Source: Dolomedes plantarius (Eukaryota > Arthropoda > Arachnida > Araneae > Dolomedidae). Taken from it: 64,000 nt of DNA. Numbering within the stretch: the first letter of the stretch is position 1; every line of letters starts with the position of its first letter. Of this stretch, positions 11,774 through 25,400 are shown piece after piece. The stretch is from assembly GCA_907164885.2 (NCBI GenBank), contig OU015493.1, positions 61,081,668 through 61,145,667 on the forward strand, given 5' to 3'. The notes beneath the pieces are model-generated. The model was not told where the DNA came from and searched no databases. It saw nothing but the letters and a program-made list of their open reading frames with translations. The position numbers and the translations under genes were made by a program.

Positions 11774-12303
11774 GTGTGGCAACTAGTTTCGAACTCTAAT
11801 AAACAGTTCTTCGTTATGCTGAGAAGCACTATAGGTGGCGACTAAGGAGCACTATAAGTGGCAGGAAGTGTGGTAACTAGTTTCGAATTCTAATAAATAG
11901 TTCTTCATTATGCTGATGAGCACTATAGGTGGAGACTAAGGAGCACTATATGTGGCAGGAAGTGTGGCAACTAGTTTTGAACTCTAATAAATAGTTCTTC
12001 ATTATGCTGATGAGCACTATAGGTGGAGACTAAGGAGCACTATAAGTGGCAGGAAGTGTGGTAACTAGTTTCGAATTCTAATAAATAGTTCTTCATTATG
12101 CTGAAGAGCACTATAGGTGGAGACTAAGGAGCACTATATGTGGCAGGAAGTGTGGCAACTAGTTTCGAACTCTAATAAATAGTTCTTCATTATGCTGAAG
12201 AGCACTATAGGTAGCGACTAAGGAGCACTATAAGTGGCAGGAAGTGTGGCAACTAGTTTCGAACTCTAATAAATAGCTCTTCATTATGCTGAGGAGCACT
12301 ATA
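11774..12303. repeat. 94-bp minisatellite with alternating unit types
   Basis: Units start with gtgtgg at 11774, 11868, 11962, 12056, 12150 and 12244, every gap being exactly 94 bp, about 5.6 units. Units 1, 3 and 5 carry 'gcaact', 'gaactc' and 'ataagtggc'. Units 2 and 4 carry 'gtaact', 'gaattc' and 'atatgtggc'. The real repeat period is therefore 188 bp, a two-unit higher-order repeat. Unit 6 is A-type and truncated. Confidence 0.95.
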
Positions 12304-12922
12304 TGTATAACTGTCTATGGAAAATTCATTTAAGCTTTTGCGAACTGTTTGTAATGACAATTCAAAAGCCTTCTGATTTTTGCCTATTGAGATACACGTT
12401 CAAATAAAAAGCGCTCAGTTTTAAATTTTTCCATAGTGGATTTTCACAGGATTTTGAAAAACAGATGTCGGTCTCTACGAAATTAGTATTGTTTTTTTTG
12501 GAAAAAACATTAAAATTAAAAGAAAAAAGAATTTTGGAAAAAACGGGAGTTGCTCTGAAATATGTCTTTCAAACAGTAAGAAAAAGGGATTGGAATACGA
12601 GCAGCTTGCAAATCAGGGATTAGAAAATTACTGACTGGAAAATTCCCTAGAGCTTAGCAGTTGAACGAAGATACGCGATGTTAGCCAATGAACCTTTAAG
12701 TTGCTTTTATCCGGGTTGAATACGACGGATACAAACAAAAAATTCAGAAAATATTTGGAGCGCGTAAAATGCGTAAGACAATTTTTCATTTACATTTTCC
12801 TGACCAATACCATGGGAAAAAAATTTGCTATTTTCAAAATTAGAATACTGTTTGAGACGTTTCAAACTATTACAATATTGTGACATTTTTTGATTAGTTA
12901 AGAGCGGAGTATAAAATTAGAG

Positions 12923-12927
<5 letters not shown>
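12304..12927. other. No feature recognised
   Basis: AT-rich sequence with only short open frames. I see no repeat, splice or RNA signal. Confidence 0.4.

Positions 12928-12990
<63 letters not shown>
12928..12990. repeat. (TA)n microsatellite, left flank of MITE
   Basis: About 31 TA units directly abut the MITE at 12991. A matching run continues at 13570-13625 on its other side, so the element landed in, or seeded, the microsatellite. Confidence 0.9.
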
Positions 12991-12993
<3 letters not shown>

Positions 12994-13566
12994 TCGAACC
13001 TCCATATATCGAAGTAGCAAATTGCCGGAAAAAAATTCGATATATAGAAATTTCGATATATAGAATTGAGCTTAGTTTTATCATAATTATCCTTTAAAAA
13101 AAATTAAAGCTAATTTTCGTATAAGAAACTCCATTTCTAATTTATATGCGAATCCCATTAAATGAAAGTTAGTAACTAAAAAATGAGTTAATATGAAAGA
13201 TTTATTGAGTACTACATACCTTTTAAAAAAACAATAATCCAGACAGTGGTTACAATGATCACAGTTACATTCTTTAAAAAAAAGAACTAAGAATATCTTG
13301 ATGAACAGCTAGTTTTGTGGAAAGTTAAAAAAAATGTTCGTATTTATTCAGTCCACTAAAAATTAATCGGGGACATTTTCCACGAAGTCCCCGACATATT
13401 GTTTCAAACGTCAAAAATTGGGAGATTTTATTCTAAAGTAGAATAAAATCTCCCAATTTGTCTTGAAAAAAATTTCGATATATAGAGATTCTTTCGATAT
13501 ATAGAAACAATTTTTCTATGTAATGAACATGGAGATTTGCTAAGAGTTCGATATATGGAGGTTCGA

Positions 13567-13569
<3 letters not shown>
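12991..13569. mobile_element. Pogo/Tigger-type MITE, 579 bp
   Basis: The ends cagtcgaacctccatatatc and its exact complement are perfect over at least 20 bp, and subterminal copies of 'ttcgatatatagaa' follow on both sides. The target is TA. The cagtcgaacc start is shared with the Tigger element at 54152, so the two are mobilised by related transposases. The interior holds a 43-nt palindrome at 13416-13458 and no gene. Confidence 0.8.
13416..13458. repeat. Perfect 20-bp-arm palindrome inside MITE
   Basis: Arms 13416-13435 and 13439-13458 are exact complements around a 3-base loop (aag). The structure could extrude as a cruciform or fold as a hairpin if transcribed. Confidence 0.85.

Positions 13570-13625
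<56 letters not shown>
13570..13625. repeat. (TA)n microsatellite, right flank of MITE
   Basis: TA run continuing the one at 12928-12990, then a short atgt repeat. Confidence 0.9.
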
Positions 13626-13634
<9 letters not shown>

Positions 13635-13639
13635 ATGTA

Positions 13640-14078
13640 TGTAATATACCCATTACATCACATCCTTAAACTATAACCTGAAAGGTAAAACTAGCTCATA
13701 TTTACAGGGCTGGAGCTAGACTCAGCCTGAAAGGAATAAAATTAAATTTGGAAGCAATCGGGCCAAATCATTTATTAAAGCAACAAAAGTACATCCGTTC
13801 TTTTCAGAAGAACGACTCGGAATAATATCACCTTTCCACATCAAGCGCGAGAGGCGAGAGGAACACGTGACTATTATTTGCAGATTTATGGCTCGCGATG
13901 CTAACCCACTCCTGAATTCGGAAATATACATGTGCAGAAATGTAAAGGCATGCGATTCATGGGAAGTTCTGTGGCTAAAGGTTTTAAAGCGATAAATTAA
14001 TATTACTGGGGATTGGATTTAGGAAAAGGAGTTTAAATGCTGAAACAGAGGGCATAATGTTTAAGATAAAACAAACAA

Positions 14079-14154
<76 letters not shown>

Positions 14155-17142
14155 CAAGAGATGTATTTAAGTTTGGATATGAGATTTAATCATTTGCTAA
14201 AAGTAGGTCAAAAAAAGAATTTTTCGGAATCTTAAAAATTTCGTGAAATAGACCTACAGACCATCCTAAAATCTACCTTTACCTCTAAAGAAATGAAATA
14301 TTATCAAAAGAGCATGATCTCATATCTTATGAATAAATTGTAATGTATTAGATTCAAATTTTCATTTTATCCTATGACTCCATAAACATTTTTTTTTTTT
14401 TTTCGCAAACATTAACTCTTTTTCTCTAGCATTTGTTAGCATTAAAACTTTGTTTTCCCTCGTTATCGCTTCGGTTCATTTCCACATTGCTGCTTAATGT
14501 AACTTTCAGTTTGTAATTTTTCAGAACTTCAACATAATTAAATAGATAATGAAAAGAATAAAAACTGGAATCAGAATTGAATTCTGAGTCGTCTTACGTC
14601 TTTTTAACGATTTCAGGGGCAACAACCTCCACCGTTTGCATGGTGCAGATTTTTTTTCCTGATTTTTTTTTAACCTAATCGTGAAAATTTTCAATGAAAG
14701 GTTGCAAAATGTTTTTACTTCTTGCCACTGATAAAAGATGGCAGCACTATCCCATTTTCTGCTCATTTAACTTGAATATATTGAATGCAAGTAAAACGAC
14801 TAGATTTAAGCGTTCGCTCTGTGCGAACGGCGCCCATGAAAGTTTTAAGTGGTGAAGATTTTTTTTTCGAAGTTATCCTCCTTTCTATTCTCCAATTGAC
14901 TTACGCTCCAATCAACCTAAACAGAAAAATGCAACGATAAGTTTTTATCACCCTGGTCTTGGCGAACCTAATTCCTCTCCGTTATTAAATTATTTTTTCT
15001 ATTCCCAGATAAAGAAAATATGAATTTCAGATATTTTTCATACACTTCTGCCTCACACTGCATGCACTCTTCCGTAGTTGGCTCAGAAAAGAGGGCTAAA
15101 AAGAAACCAGTCAGAATTTATGTGTACCCAGTGTGCATTTAAAAACAAACGATGGTAAAATAACGAGTTCTAAAATGCCCCTAATATAAAGGAAGATCGA
15201 TAAAGCTACAAAGTTTACGTAGCCCGTCTGCGGTGTGTATTTTGCAGAAATGTTTTTTTTTACGCTTATGATAATCAATCCCTTTAAAAACAAATATCTT
15301 CAGTGTGTCTTAACTGAAAAAAATAATTAACGTATATATAAAAAGTAATTTATTCACATATATGTACAAACATAAAAAAGTAAAATTTGAGAATAAACAT
15401 ATCTTAACATTTTTAAAAATCATATTTAAAAAATCAACAATTATATACAAAAGATTCACGCACGTGTACAAATATAAAAATTCGTATTTATATTATATTA
15501 AAACTTTAAAACTTTAATATAATTTCGAGAAAGATGCAGACATAGAAATTGTAAACTTTAATAATTTTTTAACTTTGTATCCACACATCTAGTACCGATG
15601 CCCTCGTGTGAAATTAATGTACTTGCTGGATTCATCTTCCAAAAGAATTAAATTTATGGCAATTCCAATTTTATGCTATTATGGGTTCACTGGACTGTTA
15701 TGTTGCTTTCCTGGCAATAAACCATTTGTTGCGAAGAAACAGACATGCTGTGAATTTCCTAATCTTGAGTGACAAGCATACGCCAAGATGAACATGAAAT
15801 CATTGCTAATTTAGGGACTTTGAGATTAAGGGCAAAATTCAAAGACGAAAGTATGTGTCGGTTGCTGCCAACCAGAACAGGCTGAAAAAATTAAAAATAT
15901 TAGCAATTAATATGATGACATGTTACAAGCTTATATACACAGGAAGTCCATACAGAGTTCGGAACAGATTAGTAGGTACTCTAGTGAGTCTGATTCCTCG
16001 TGCTTTTGAAGATGATTATTCCTTTGCACATATTCCTTTGCACATTTCAGATATCTCCCTTTGTGGTGAGATATCTGAAGGATAGTTAGCAGAGTACTGA
16101 AGGCTTCTATTGCTGAGAACCATTGGTAGATTTTTACCCTCGACGTAGCAATACTCTAAAATGCTATGTGTATGTGTATTTGTTTATATAAATATTATTT
16201 CAATTGTAAGGCATTTCTTTAATGCATTCATATATAAGTGAGAAGAAACATATTGTCAGAAATGTAATTACTTCGTTATTTTTTAAATATAAATTTTTAA
16301 AAATTTTTGATCGAACTAAACACGAAAATTGTTATAGAAACAATTTATGAGGAATAATATTAAATATTCAAAAGTATATTATATAGAAAATATATGAAGA
16401 TTAAATACAATAGACTGATGAAAGTTTGATGCATCTTATAAACGATATCAAATCACAAAAAATTCTATGCCAAGACAAAAAGTCTTAATACATAGAGCTG
16501 TGTAAGTAAGGGAGTGACGAATAAAAACGTTGTATATGGTACTGTGATCATCATATAAAAATCATTATGGGTAGTGATATTTTATTATAAATGTTCTGAA
16601 TCGTATCTGGAACTAATGAAATAAAAATGTAGAAATAATCCTGGACCTTAACCAAAAATGTCCCCAAAACACGCTGTGTTGTGAGCTGCGATCTGCTTTT
16701 CCTCATAACTATAAGGAATTCTGAGTTTTCGAAACTCAGTAATATAAATAAATATCTTTAGTTATCACAGAATAAAACCACGTATAGGTAGAACATCGAA
16801 ATCAACTTAAATTCTTTAAAACCTGCTAATAACTGATAATCAACCGAGTTGCTGGCAGTCTAGTAATCATTACTGTAAAAGAATTAATTTCTTACAAACA
16901 CATTTGGAAATCATTATGAAAATAAAACTTTGATGCTTACACATGCGCACATGATCGGAAATATTGCACTTTTTCCAATGAAAAAAAATTTCCTCGATTT
17001 ACCAGTATCGCTTAGGTATATTCACTATTATATTTTAGCAGTGAAAAGAATGCCACTCAGAAATATTTAAAGTCTCTATTTAGTATTAAAAATGTAATTT
17101 CTTTAAAACTCATATGCAAATCATAGTCAATAGTGTTTCCTA
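13640..17142. other. No gene recognised; microsatellite and small hairpin only
   Basis: Holds a compound (CA)n(TA)n run at 14076-14150 and a hairpin at 16046-16079 (12-bp arms, ttcagatatctc, 10-base loop). Open frames such as 14521-14766 and 15855-16085 have no recognisable product and no splice context that I trust. Confidence 0.35.
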
Positions 17143-17148
17143 TTTATT
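17143..17148 (-). promoter_or_regulatory. Possible poly(A) signal of the UNC93-like gene
   Basis: AATAAA on the minus strand, about 184 nt past the stop codon at 17332. Other AATAAA words occur in this AT-rich DNA, so position is the only support. Confidence 0.3.
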
Positions 17149-17331
17149 ATTTCTCCTTCGGGAGTTCAAATACCCTATGAGTTATCATAGGTGTAGGGTC
17201 TGTCTAGCCGGATAAGCTTGACGAGTTCTGCATATGGCGTGCCTTGGTGAAAAGCATAAATATCACACATTGTTTCACGACCCAAAGAATCGCATCCTTC
17301 TCACTTTTTATCAACACTTGCATGAGTGAAA

Positions 17332-19419
17332 TCAGTTGGAGACGTCATACGTGTTGCTCTTGCTCCTCAGTTCCACGGTCATGTAACCCGCTATTCCTGC
17401 TATCAGGATCGCGAGCAGTGTGTATATCTTTTCAGAGACAGACAGGAAGGAGCTGTATGCGAATGCCAGGGAAAAGCCCAGGGATTCCCACAGTCTGTAG
17501 TTGGCGAAGGCAGCCTCCTCTTCAGACCTGAAGAGCACGCCGTATAAAGCTGAAAAAAAGAAAATAAATTTAGCTGGCACGTTTAAATTACATTTTGATA
17601 TTACTGAGAATCGATACACTTACCGGATCAACAAGGTGGACCATGTCTCGGTTGATGCAGGAACTGGACAATAATTGTGGTATTGGTGCACATTTTGCAA
17701 TGATATGCGGTATATGCGATATTTATGCAACATATTGCGGATTACTAAGGGACATATGTGGTATTATTGTAAAATACAGTGAAACTTCTCTAAGGCGGCC
17801 GGTACTGGTTCCTATAAAAAGTGCCAGTATTGAGGGGTGGCCGTGGGAAAAGGGTTCCTTCCATAACATTAGCTCTATGAAGTCTTTAGTCAGTACTTAA
17901 CAAATTATGGCCATTTAGAAGGCTGGCCGTCGAATAGGGGTCACCGAAATAGGGGCTAGAGAATAGGGGCGTCGAATAGTGGCTAGAGAATATATATATT
18001 GTTGTGTATCGCTTTATAATTAAAAAATATATAAATTAAATAAATATACAGTGAATTTAAATACCTTAATAATTTTCTCCACCTATTGTTTAACTTTGAT
18101 GAGTGTCATTAGATTAATTTTCGCACGGATTAATTGTAGTGGCATTCATGAAAGGTGAGCAAATGATAAATCATTTTTTATGTACTATAAATGTAACATG
18201 CAGGTATTTAATTTATTTTAGTGTTTGATTGACTGACAATTTTCAATTTATTTTAATTCTTTTTCATGTGGATTAACTGACACAAGGAAAAGATTTTTTT
18301 TTTAATTAAGCTTTGTATAGTCTTTTTATTTATTTTTCCCCTTTTTATTTTTAAGTTTTATACGCTTAATTTTTTTCCTTTTTTATATATATATTTTAAA
18401 TTATCGCGTATTGGTTTGAAACACAGAAGTGCTTCACGAGAATCTTAAAGAAATGGCGATACAGTTTATTCAGTTTCATTCATAAAAAGAAACGATTTTA
18501 CTCACTTTTTGCTAAGGAATATACTGATAAGCGGACCACCTGGGGCTCCCCCCGTATGCTTGATACCCGTGAGAGGGTCAGAAGCCCTGGACATGCGTGC
18601 GGTCAATAAGAGCACAGATGATGTAATTGAAAGGGGCCAAGTGGAATAGACTAAAAAAGATTATAAAAAGGCTGCACACAAAAAAATAAGGGGACTTTCT
18701 TGCTGACTTGCTGACTCGTTAACTCTTTCTCTGATCCATGCTGCCTGTTTCGGAGCTTACTAGAAACTTGGTAGAACGCCTTGATGAAGAATTTTTCGAG
18801 CAAAGACCCTGGATCTGATGTAGTGACTCTCCCGATGTACGAAGACGATTGAGCTTGGAAGTGGTCTTGAGGCTTTTAAGCTATCCGATAAGATAAGTTT
18901 TTTTTTGCCATGGCATAATTTAATTTATTTTTTTTTTGTTTTTCTTGCCAGACAATCGTATTTTTTGAGTGGTCATTTTTTTTCTTTATGTTGTTCAAGG
19001 TGACACTTATTAATTTTATTGTGAGAGAAATAATCTAATGCTTTATAATTACAAGTAGAACGAGTGGTATTATTAATATGTGTATGTTGAATGTATAAAG
19101 AAGTTAAGACAAAGAGATAAAATTTCTCTATATTCAATTGTTTAATGTAGGGTGATAAGATTTTATTAACTTGTGTTAAAAGAAATGAATAAATTTTTTA
19201 GTTTGTTCCCTCAGTTAAAATTGTTTCTGTCATGTTTTGTGAGAAATCATTTGTGAATTTCTCTTAGCCACAGAATCTAGGGTATTGTTTTAGCTAGGAG
19301 ATTTATTACAAAACGCAATACTAACCACTATACGTTTTAAATATAAGGAATAAGTTAAAATAATTAATATTCTTTGTTTGATTTAAATAATTAAATAAGT
19401 AACTAAAAGTTTAGATACC

Positions 19420-19464
<45 letters not shown>

Positions 19465-22400
19465 GTATGTATGTATATATATATATGTGTGTATGTGTGT
19501 GTGTGTGTGTGTGTGTGTAAGTAAGGCATTATTCATTCAAATAGTATTGAGAACAACCAAATTTATTCTCAAGATTTGTGGACTATTAAGCTCAGCCGTA
19601 ATCAGCTATATAGGACAGGAGTGGCTTTTAGTCTTTTAGCGGATTTTGAAAATTTTTCCACCTACCATGAATAGGGTTGGTTAACCATTAAAGAACCATC
19701 AGAAATTATGGGTTTTAACCAATATGATAAATATTTTTGTTTTGATTACAATACTAACGATTCGATGCAATTTTTTAAAAACTATATAATCAGTTCCTAA
19801 ACACGCGGCTATAAAAGAATATCTGCTTCGTTCATATTAAAATTTAGAAGCCTCCAATTTCTATGAAATAAAAACAAACGGTTGCCTGTCGACAAAAAAT
19901 TGTCAAATTAACAAAATGAAATGCAAAACGTTCTATTGCGTGTTTAAAAGGCAAAATTAAAATATCCTTCTTCGCAGAAACAGGATGCAACCTAGACAAA
20001 TGATGTCACAACTTGATAGGAATGTAATAGTCATGGAGTAAATTGAAATTGCTTGAATAAAAGTACACCCGTGAACTTTCTTTATTGAAATATGTATTTA
20101 GGCATGCATTCAAGAATATAGAATTGAAACAATTCATAAAATGTAAACTCTTAGTTCAAAAATCTAAATGAAGCTTTAAAAATATTTTGGGGATCAGGTT
20201 TTTATTACTTTTCAGCTTCATGATTATATTATGCTAGTTTTACAGACAATATCCTTTCATAACGTTATAGACTATATTGAGGAATAATTCTGTTGTTTCT
20301 TGATAAAATTAAGAATAAAGACATTTTCACTTCTGGTCAGTCAGGAATATCGATTAAGGGACATACAAGCAATTAAATAGGGGAAATTTTCAATTTTAAG
20401 TCTTTTCAGAATTCAGATCTTAATTTTTTTTTAAATGGCTCTTTAACAAACAACTTTTTATTAGAATGAATTAAAAGTTAACGAAAATATATTTTATTTA
20501 TTTCATTTATGTATTTTTTAGCCATCTCCTGGGTAAGGGGTATGTTAGAGGCGTTTCAGCCTTCTTGGTCGAACCCTAGTTATTAACTTGCCATCAAGAT
20601 TGGCAACGTCTCTTGGACAATGAATGCAGGTGTTGCATCATTGTATTTTGGGGTCATAAGTGATAAATATAATATTGCGTATTGTACAATGTATTTATGT
20701 GTGGTATATGTGGTATTTTATTATGATGAATTGAATTTATTTTTTGAAGCATTTCTTTAAAGATCACTGTAAAGTTAAATTACGTGTTCAAGAGCGGTTA
20801 CATTACCTCTATAAAATATCTCATCACAAAAAATTGTAAATTTTTTCTTAAAAGCTGAAGGCACTTATCCTTGGGACCTTCGCCAGTATACATCACGAGA
20901 TATTTTGGCTACTTCATTATGAGGGAGAACCAAAATTACTACCTACGAGGGGGCAGTACAGAGACATCCATGCCTTAGCTGGTATTGTTTTGTAAAATTA
21001 AAATATGCTGTAATAGAATAATATATTGCAATTACTGCTTTCAGAGATATTAACATGTATATGATTCCCTCTCAGCAATGATTTAAGATGAGACCTCTTC
21101 AGTTAAAAGAGAAATATATCATTAATGATCTGTAAGTAAATTTCAGAAAAGCAAAAAAAAAATTGAAAATTCTCCCGTCCAAATTCCCATTTGGATGAAA
21201 TGAATTGTTGAATAAATTCATATTTCTGCAGTTTTGAAAAATCATGTTTACTTGACGATATCATGAGAAAAATGCTCTGCCATGAAAAAAAATAAATTAC
21301 ATGATATTGTTCCTGCAAATATTATGCTTATATTTGATGGCGACTGTTTATATAATTGACCACAAATAAGTAATCAAAAGAAGAATCGCGTTATTATTTT
21401 ATTTGTTCATCAAAAAAGTTGAAATTATATTTTATTTTCAGTTGCAAATGAAAGAGCACGCTACTTTTCTAAAGGAACACTTTTATTGCGTGCATTAAAA
21501 TCCAATGACCAGAAAATAATGGAAGCTAATTCTATTTTTTGGAGGGAAATAGATGATACTTGAGTCACTACCTGTCTAGCCAGTTTAACATATAATGAAA
21601 ATCCCACACATCCACATAGAAGGGAATTTCGAGGTATTTCCTGTCTCTTTCACTTCAAAAAAATTTAATGGATTCAGCTCACAGATGAATACAAGTTAAG
21701 AAATTTAATGTTTACTTTTATCAAAGGTGGTATTTAACGGCCATCTCCAGTTAATCAGAATAAATCAGAATAAATTCTATTATTCACTTCATTGTTGTTA
21801 AAGTCCTATTATTATACTACACTGGTGTAAGAAATTAAGAGAATTTGCAGACTTGGTCGATTATCTCTAGAACTACTGTACCGATTTTAATGAAATTTGA
21901 TATGTACATACATTGATACAATACAAAACAAATAACCATTCAATAATTGTAATACACAAGCATGATCGTACTGTGGCGACGAAATTTGTGTATATGTGGT
22001 TATTTTAAAACTTTATTAATTACTAATTAATAATTAGGAATACTCTTAACAATTACTTACTTCAATTCGCAGTTAATATCTAGTTTTAAAAAGATTTAAA
22101 TTCAATAATAGTCATAGTGGTTAGTACATTTTAAAGACGTGTGTTGTGTGTAGCAATAACCCAAAATTATAATTAAAATTTACCCTAGGTTCGATTTACT
22201 GTTTGCACCACTGTGGTGGTTAATGAGCCAAAACGAAAAATGAAATCAAATCTAATAAAATTACTTATCTAACCTTGGAGAACACCTAGAAATAAAATTA
22301 CATCACCTAAAAGAAAAAGCTTCAAAAAATTCAACTCTGCTGAAATTTAAAAAAAACTAAGGCTGAAATTAGTAAATTAACTGAAAGGCAAAGACCGACA

Positions 22401-25400
22401 TGACACCACATTACCAACTAATAACTAATTTATTAACAATTTCACTGACATTATAACCATCAATCTAGTAATCACTACTCAACATATATCCGACATACCA
22501 AATTCAATTATAAAAAATGCTTTTGCTGCAAAACCAAAATATATATAATCTCAACACAATCAAATAAATAAAAATGAAAATTCCAATAAATCAAAAAGAG
22601 TGGCTGGTGAATAAAAAAAACTTAATTATTCTATGTGTAATTGCTAACATTAAAAAATAAAATAAAATAAAATTAAGTAAAATGAGCCTTTAGTGACCCT
22701 GCTGCAGCTTCAAAATGGAGAGAAATTAGGGATGGTATTTAAAGAACAGAAAGAAAGGAAAAGAAAGAAATTCACCCATGGCCATCGTCTCTAGGCCGGG
22801 AGGCCCAAGCTTGGGTCCCACGCTCCCCTCGCCACCAGTTCAGGATCCAGAAATCTTTTTTCAAACTCCCGCGCTCCCGAGTCAGCTCCTTGTCACCACT
22901 TGCATCAGACGCGTAAAATCAGCTTCCATACAAAGTAGTTCCTCGGCGCGCCATAGATTGCTGATGGTCGAAATGAGGGGGAAGGCTACAGATTGCATTC
23001 TTGCACTCTGCAAATCGTTATACAATTTATTTTTTCCACCCCTCATCTCGTTCATGTTGATTATTTTATTTCACGGCGCCCTGGTCATCCACCTGACGAT
23101 GTATCATTGCGCACCTTCCATCTCCTGTTATTCTGAGATTTCTTCCTCGTTCGAAAAATGGCGCGCAGCGGAAGTATCGGGTTACAGACAGCGCCCAGCT
23201 GAGGTAGCGATAAGAACTTGATGCTAGGTGCAGGGTCAGTTTTAGGGAAAGAAAGAAAGACAATGAATTTTTCTAAAACTTTTACCCTTTATCAAGATTT
23301 CTTCAACCTTTGAAGTAAAATTCACCAGCCAAAAATAAGTACCAGCCACTTACAAGGTTTATAAATTTATCAATATTTTAACAATACGGTATAACATGTG
23401 ATGATCTATTTCAACTTAATTCTTCACAATGTCAAAACATTTAGAGAAACTTGCGCACATTCTCCAAATGCGATGACATTAATCAAATCAATTAATATTT
23501 GATCACCACAAGTTTAACCAAGTATATTTAGCAGAGGATTAATAAATCTATAACAAAGCACAACCGTTACTAACATTTAATTGTTTACTTACTTACTTTA
23601 CTAACTTAATTTTCCCAATACCCGATATTAAAATAACCGTTAATTATTTAATAAACTATTAATTACCATCACCACTATAAGTAACACTCGTTGGAGTCGG
23701 AAGGTATGGAACAGCGGTTGCAGAATAAGAAAAAATGGGTTAATAGATGGCTTAATAGGGGGTATGGTCCCCTCTTACAGATATACAGGTCTCTGAGCGT
23801 GATTTCATACTTGAAATAAGGCAGTTTATCATTTCATGTGGTAATTGGTCCCACTCGTTCAGCAACGCTGTTTTCATTCCCTGGATGGTTCTCGGAGGGG
23901 GGTTGCGAGTTGCAATTGCCCTCCCCAGAGAGTCCCAGACATGCTGTATAGGGTTAAGGTCTGGAGATCTGGCTGGCCAATCCATCCGGCGAATATCCTC
24001 ACTCTCTAGAAATTCTTCGACCAGAAGAGCTCTATGTGGCTTCACGTTATCGTCCATTAAAATGAACTCAGGGCCAACTGCACCTCTGAAAAGGCGAACA
24101 TAGGGCTCCAAGACCTCATCCGTATACCTCACACCAGTCACAGTGCCTCTTTCAAAGACATGGAGAGGTGTGCGACTATCCATCATGATGACTGCCCAGA
24201 CCATTAAACCTCCTCCGCCATAATGGTCGATTTCGCGGACATTGGAGGGTAGGTAGCGGGTCCCTGGTTCTCTCCATATGAACGTACGGCGGGAATCGGT
24301 GTTTTGGCTGAACCGGGACTCATCAGTGAAGAGAACGGTCGCCCATTGATCCATACTCCAATCTCTATGCTCTCTGCACCATTATAGTCGGATTCACCTG
24401 TTCGTAGAAGTGAGCGTGACGCAAACAGCAGGTCTTCTTGCAAACAACTCTCTCTCATGAAGTCTTTTGAAAACAGTCACCCTTGATACGCGGGTTCCTG
24501 TGGCTGTATACAAGTCACGAGAGAGCTGAGAAACTGTAGCACTCCTGTTACGCCTCGCTATAATCGACAAATGGCGATCTTCTCTGGCCGTCGTGGCTCT
24601 TGTACGACCTTGCTCAGCTTTCTCTCGATGGATCCTGTATCCTGGAACTGTTTCCATAAGTTACACACGATGGTGGGCGTTAAATTGAACTCTCTACAAA
24701 TTTGGACTTGAGATTGGCCTGCTTCTAGCCTCTCCACAATTCGCCACCTCATTCCATCATCTAAACGTTTGTGGTTACTTATTTTTACTGTTACAATTTG
24801 AAATTAACCGATTGCTACAAAATAACACCATCTATTAACCCATTTTTTTGTTTATTCTGCAACCGATGTTTCATACCTTCCGATTCCAACGAGTGTTACG
24901 CATGATCATGCGTGTGTATTACAATTATTGAATGGTTATTTGTTTTGTATTGTAGCAATGTATGTATATATCAATTTTCATTAAAATCGGTATAGTAGTT
25001 CTAGAGATAATCGACCAAGTCTGCAAATTCTCTTAATTTCTTACACCAGTGTAATTGAAATAGGTAAAGATAAGTGATTTCAGGTGGAAATCAAACGAGT
25101 TAGTTGCAAAAGTTCACGTTCTAAGGGCCCGTTCACATAAAATCCTTCAGCGTCGTCGTTACTCGTATTGAAATATATTTCACCAGTCACAAACCTCCAA
25201 ACGATTAGCCACAAAACTTTTACAGGCCTCTGATTGGTTTAAAATATGTCAATACGAGTAACGGTGACGCTGTCAGATTGTATGTGAACAGGCCCATAGA
25301 CGTCTCTTAGAATCCAGATTTGTTGTTCCTAGTGGCTCATACAAAAAACAAAATTTACTAACCGTTTATTTGCGTCTGCCAGATAGCATCGCTAAGTCCC

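Larger units (their letters stand above)
21820..25051. mobile_element. 3.2-kb element with 151-bp inverted ends, in intron 2
   Basis: 21820-21970 and 24901-25051 are inverted copies over ~151 bp with only a handful of differences (start cactggtgtaagaaattaag). TA flanks both outer ends (21818-21819, 25052-25053), as for Tc1/mariner-class movers. A complete smaller Tc1 (23684-24896) sits immediately inside the right repeat. The remaining ~1.7 kb (21971-23683) has no transposase I recognise. It includes a GC-richer block around 22770-23260 with a 147-codon open frame (22778-23221) of no known family. This is probably a non-autonomous element with captured or unrelated internal sequence. Confidence 0.7.

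Noticed and set aside
16046..16079. Short hairpin, possible small RNA precursor
   Set aside because: 12-bp arms are too short for a pre-miRNA, and there is no supporting context.
20520..20660. B-box-like gggttcgacca on the minus strand, possible SINE
   Set aside because: No A box at the right distance, no tRNA-like fold and no tail.
22778..23221. 147-codon frame starting MAIVSRPGGPSLGP as a host gene
   Set aside because: It lies inside a transposon in an intron on the opposite strand to the gene, with no recognised domain; described under the element instead.
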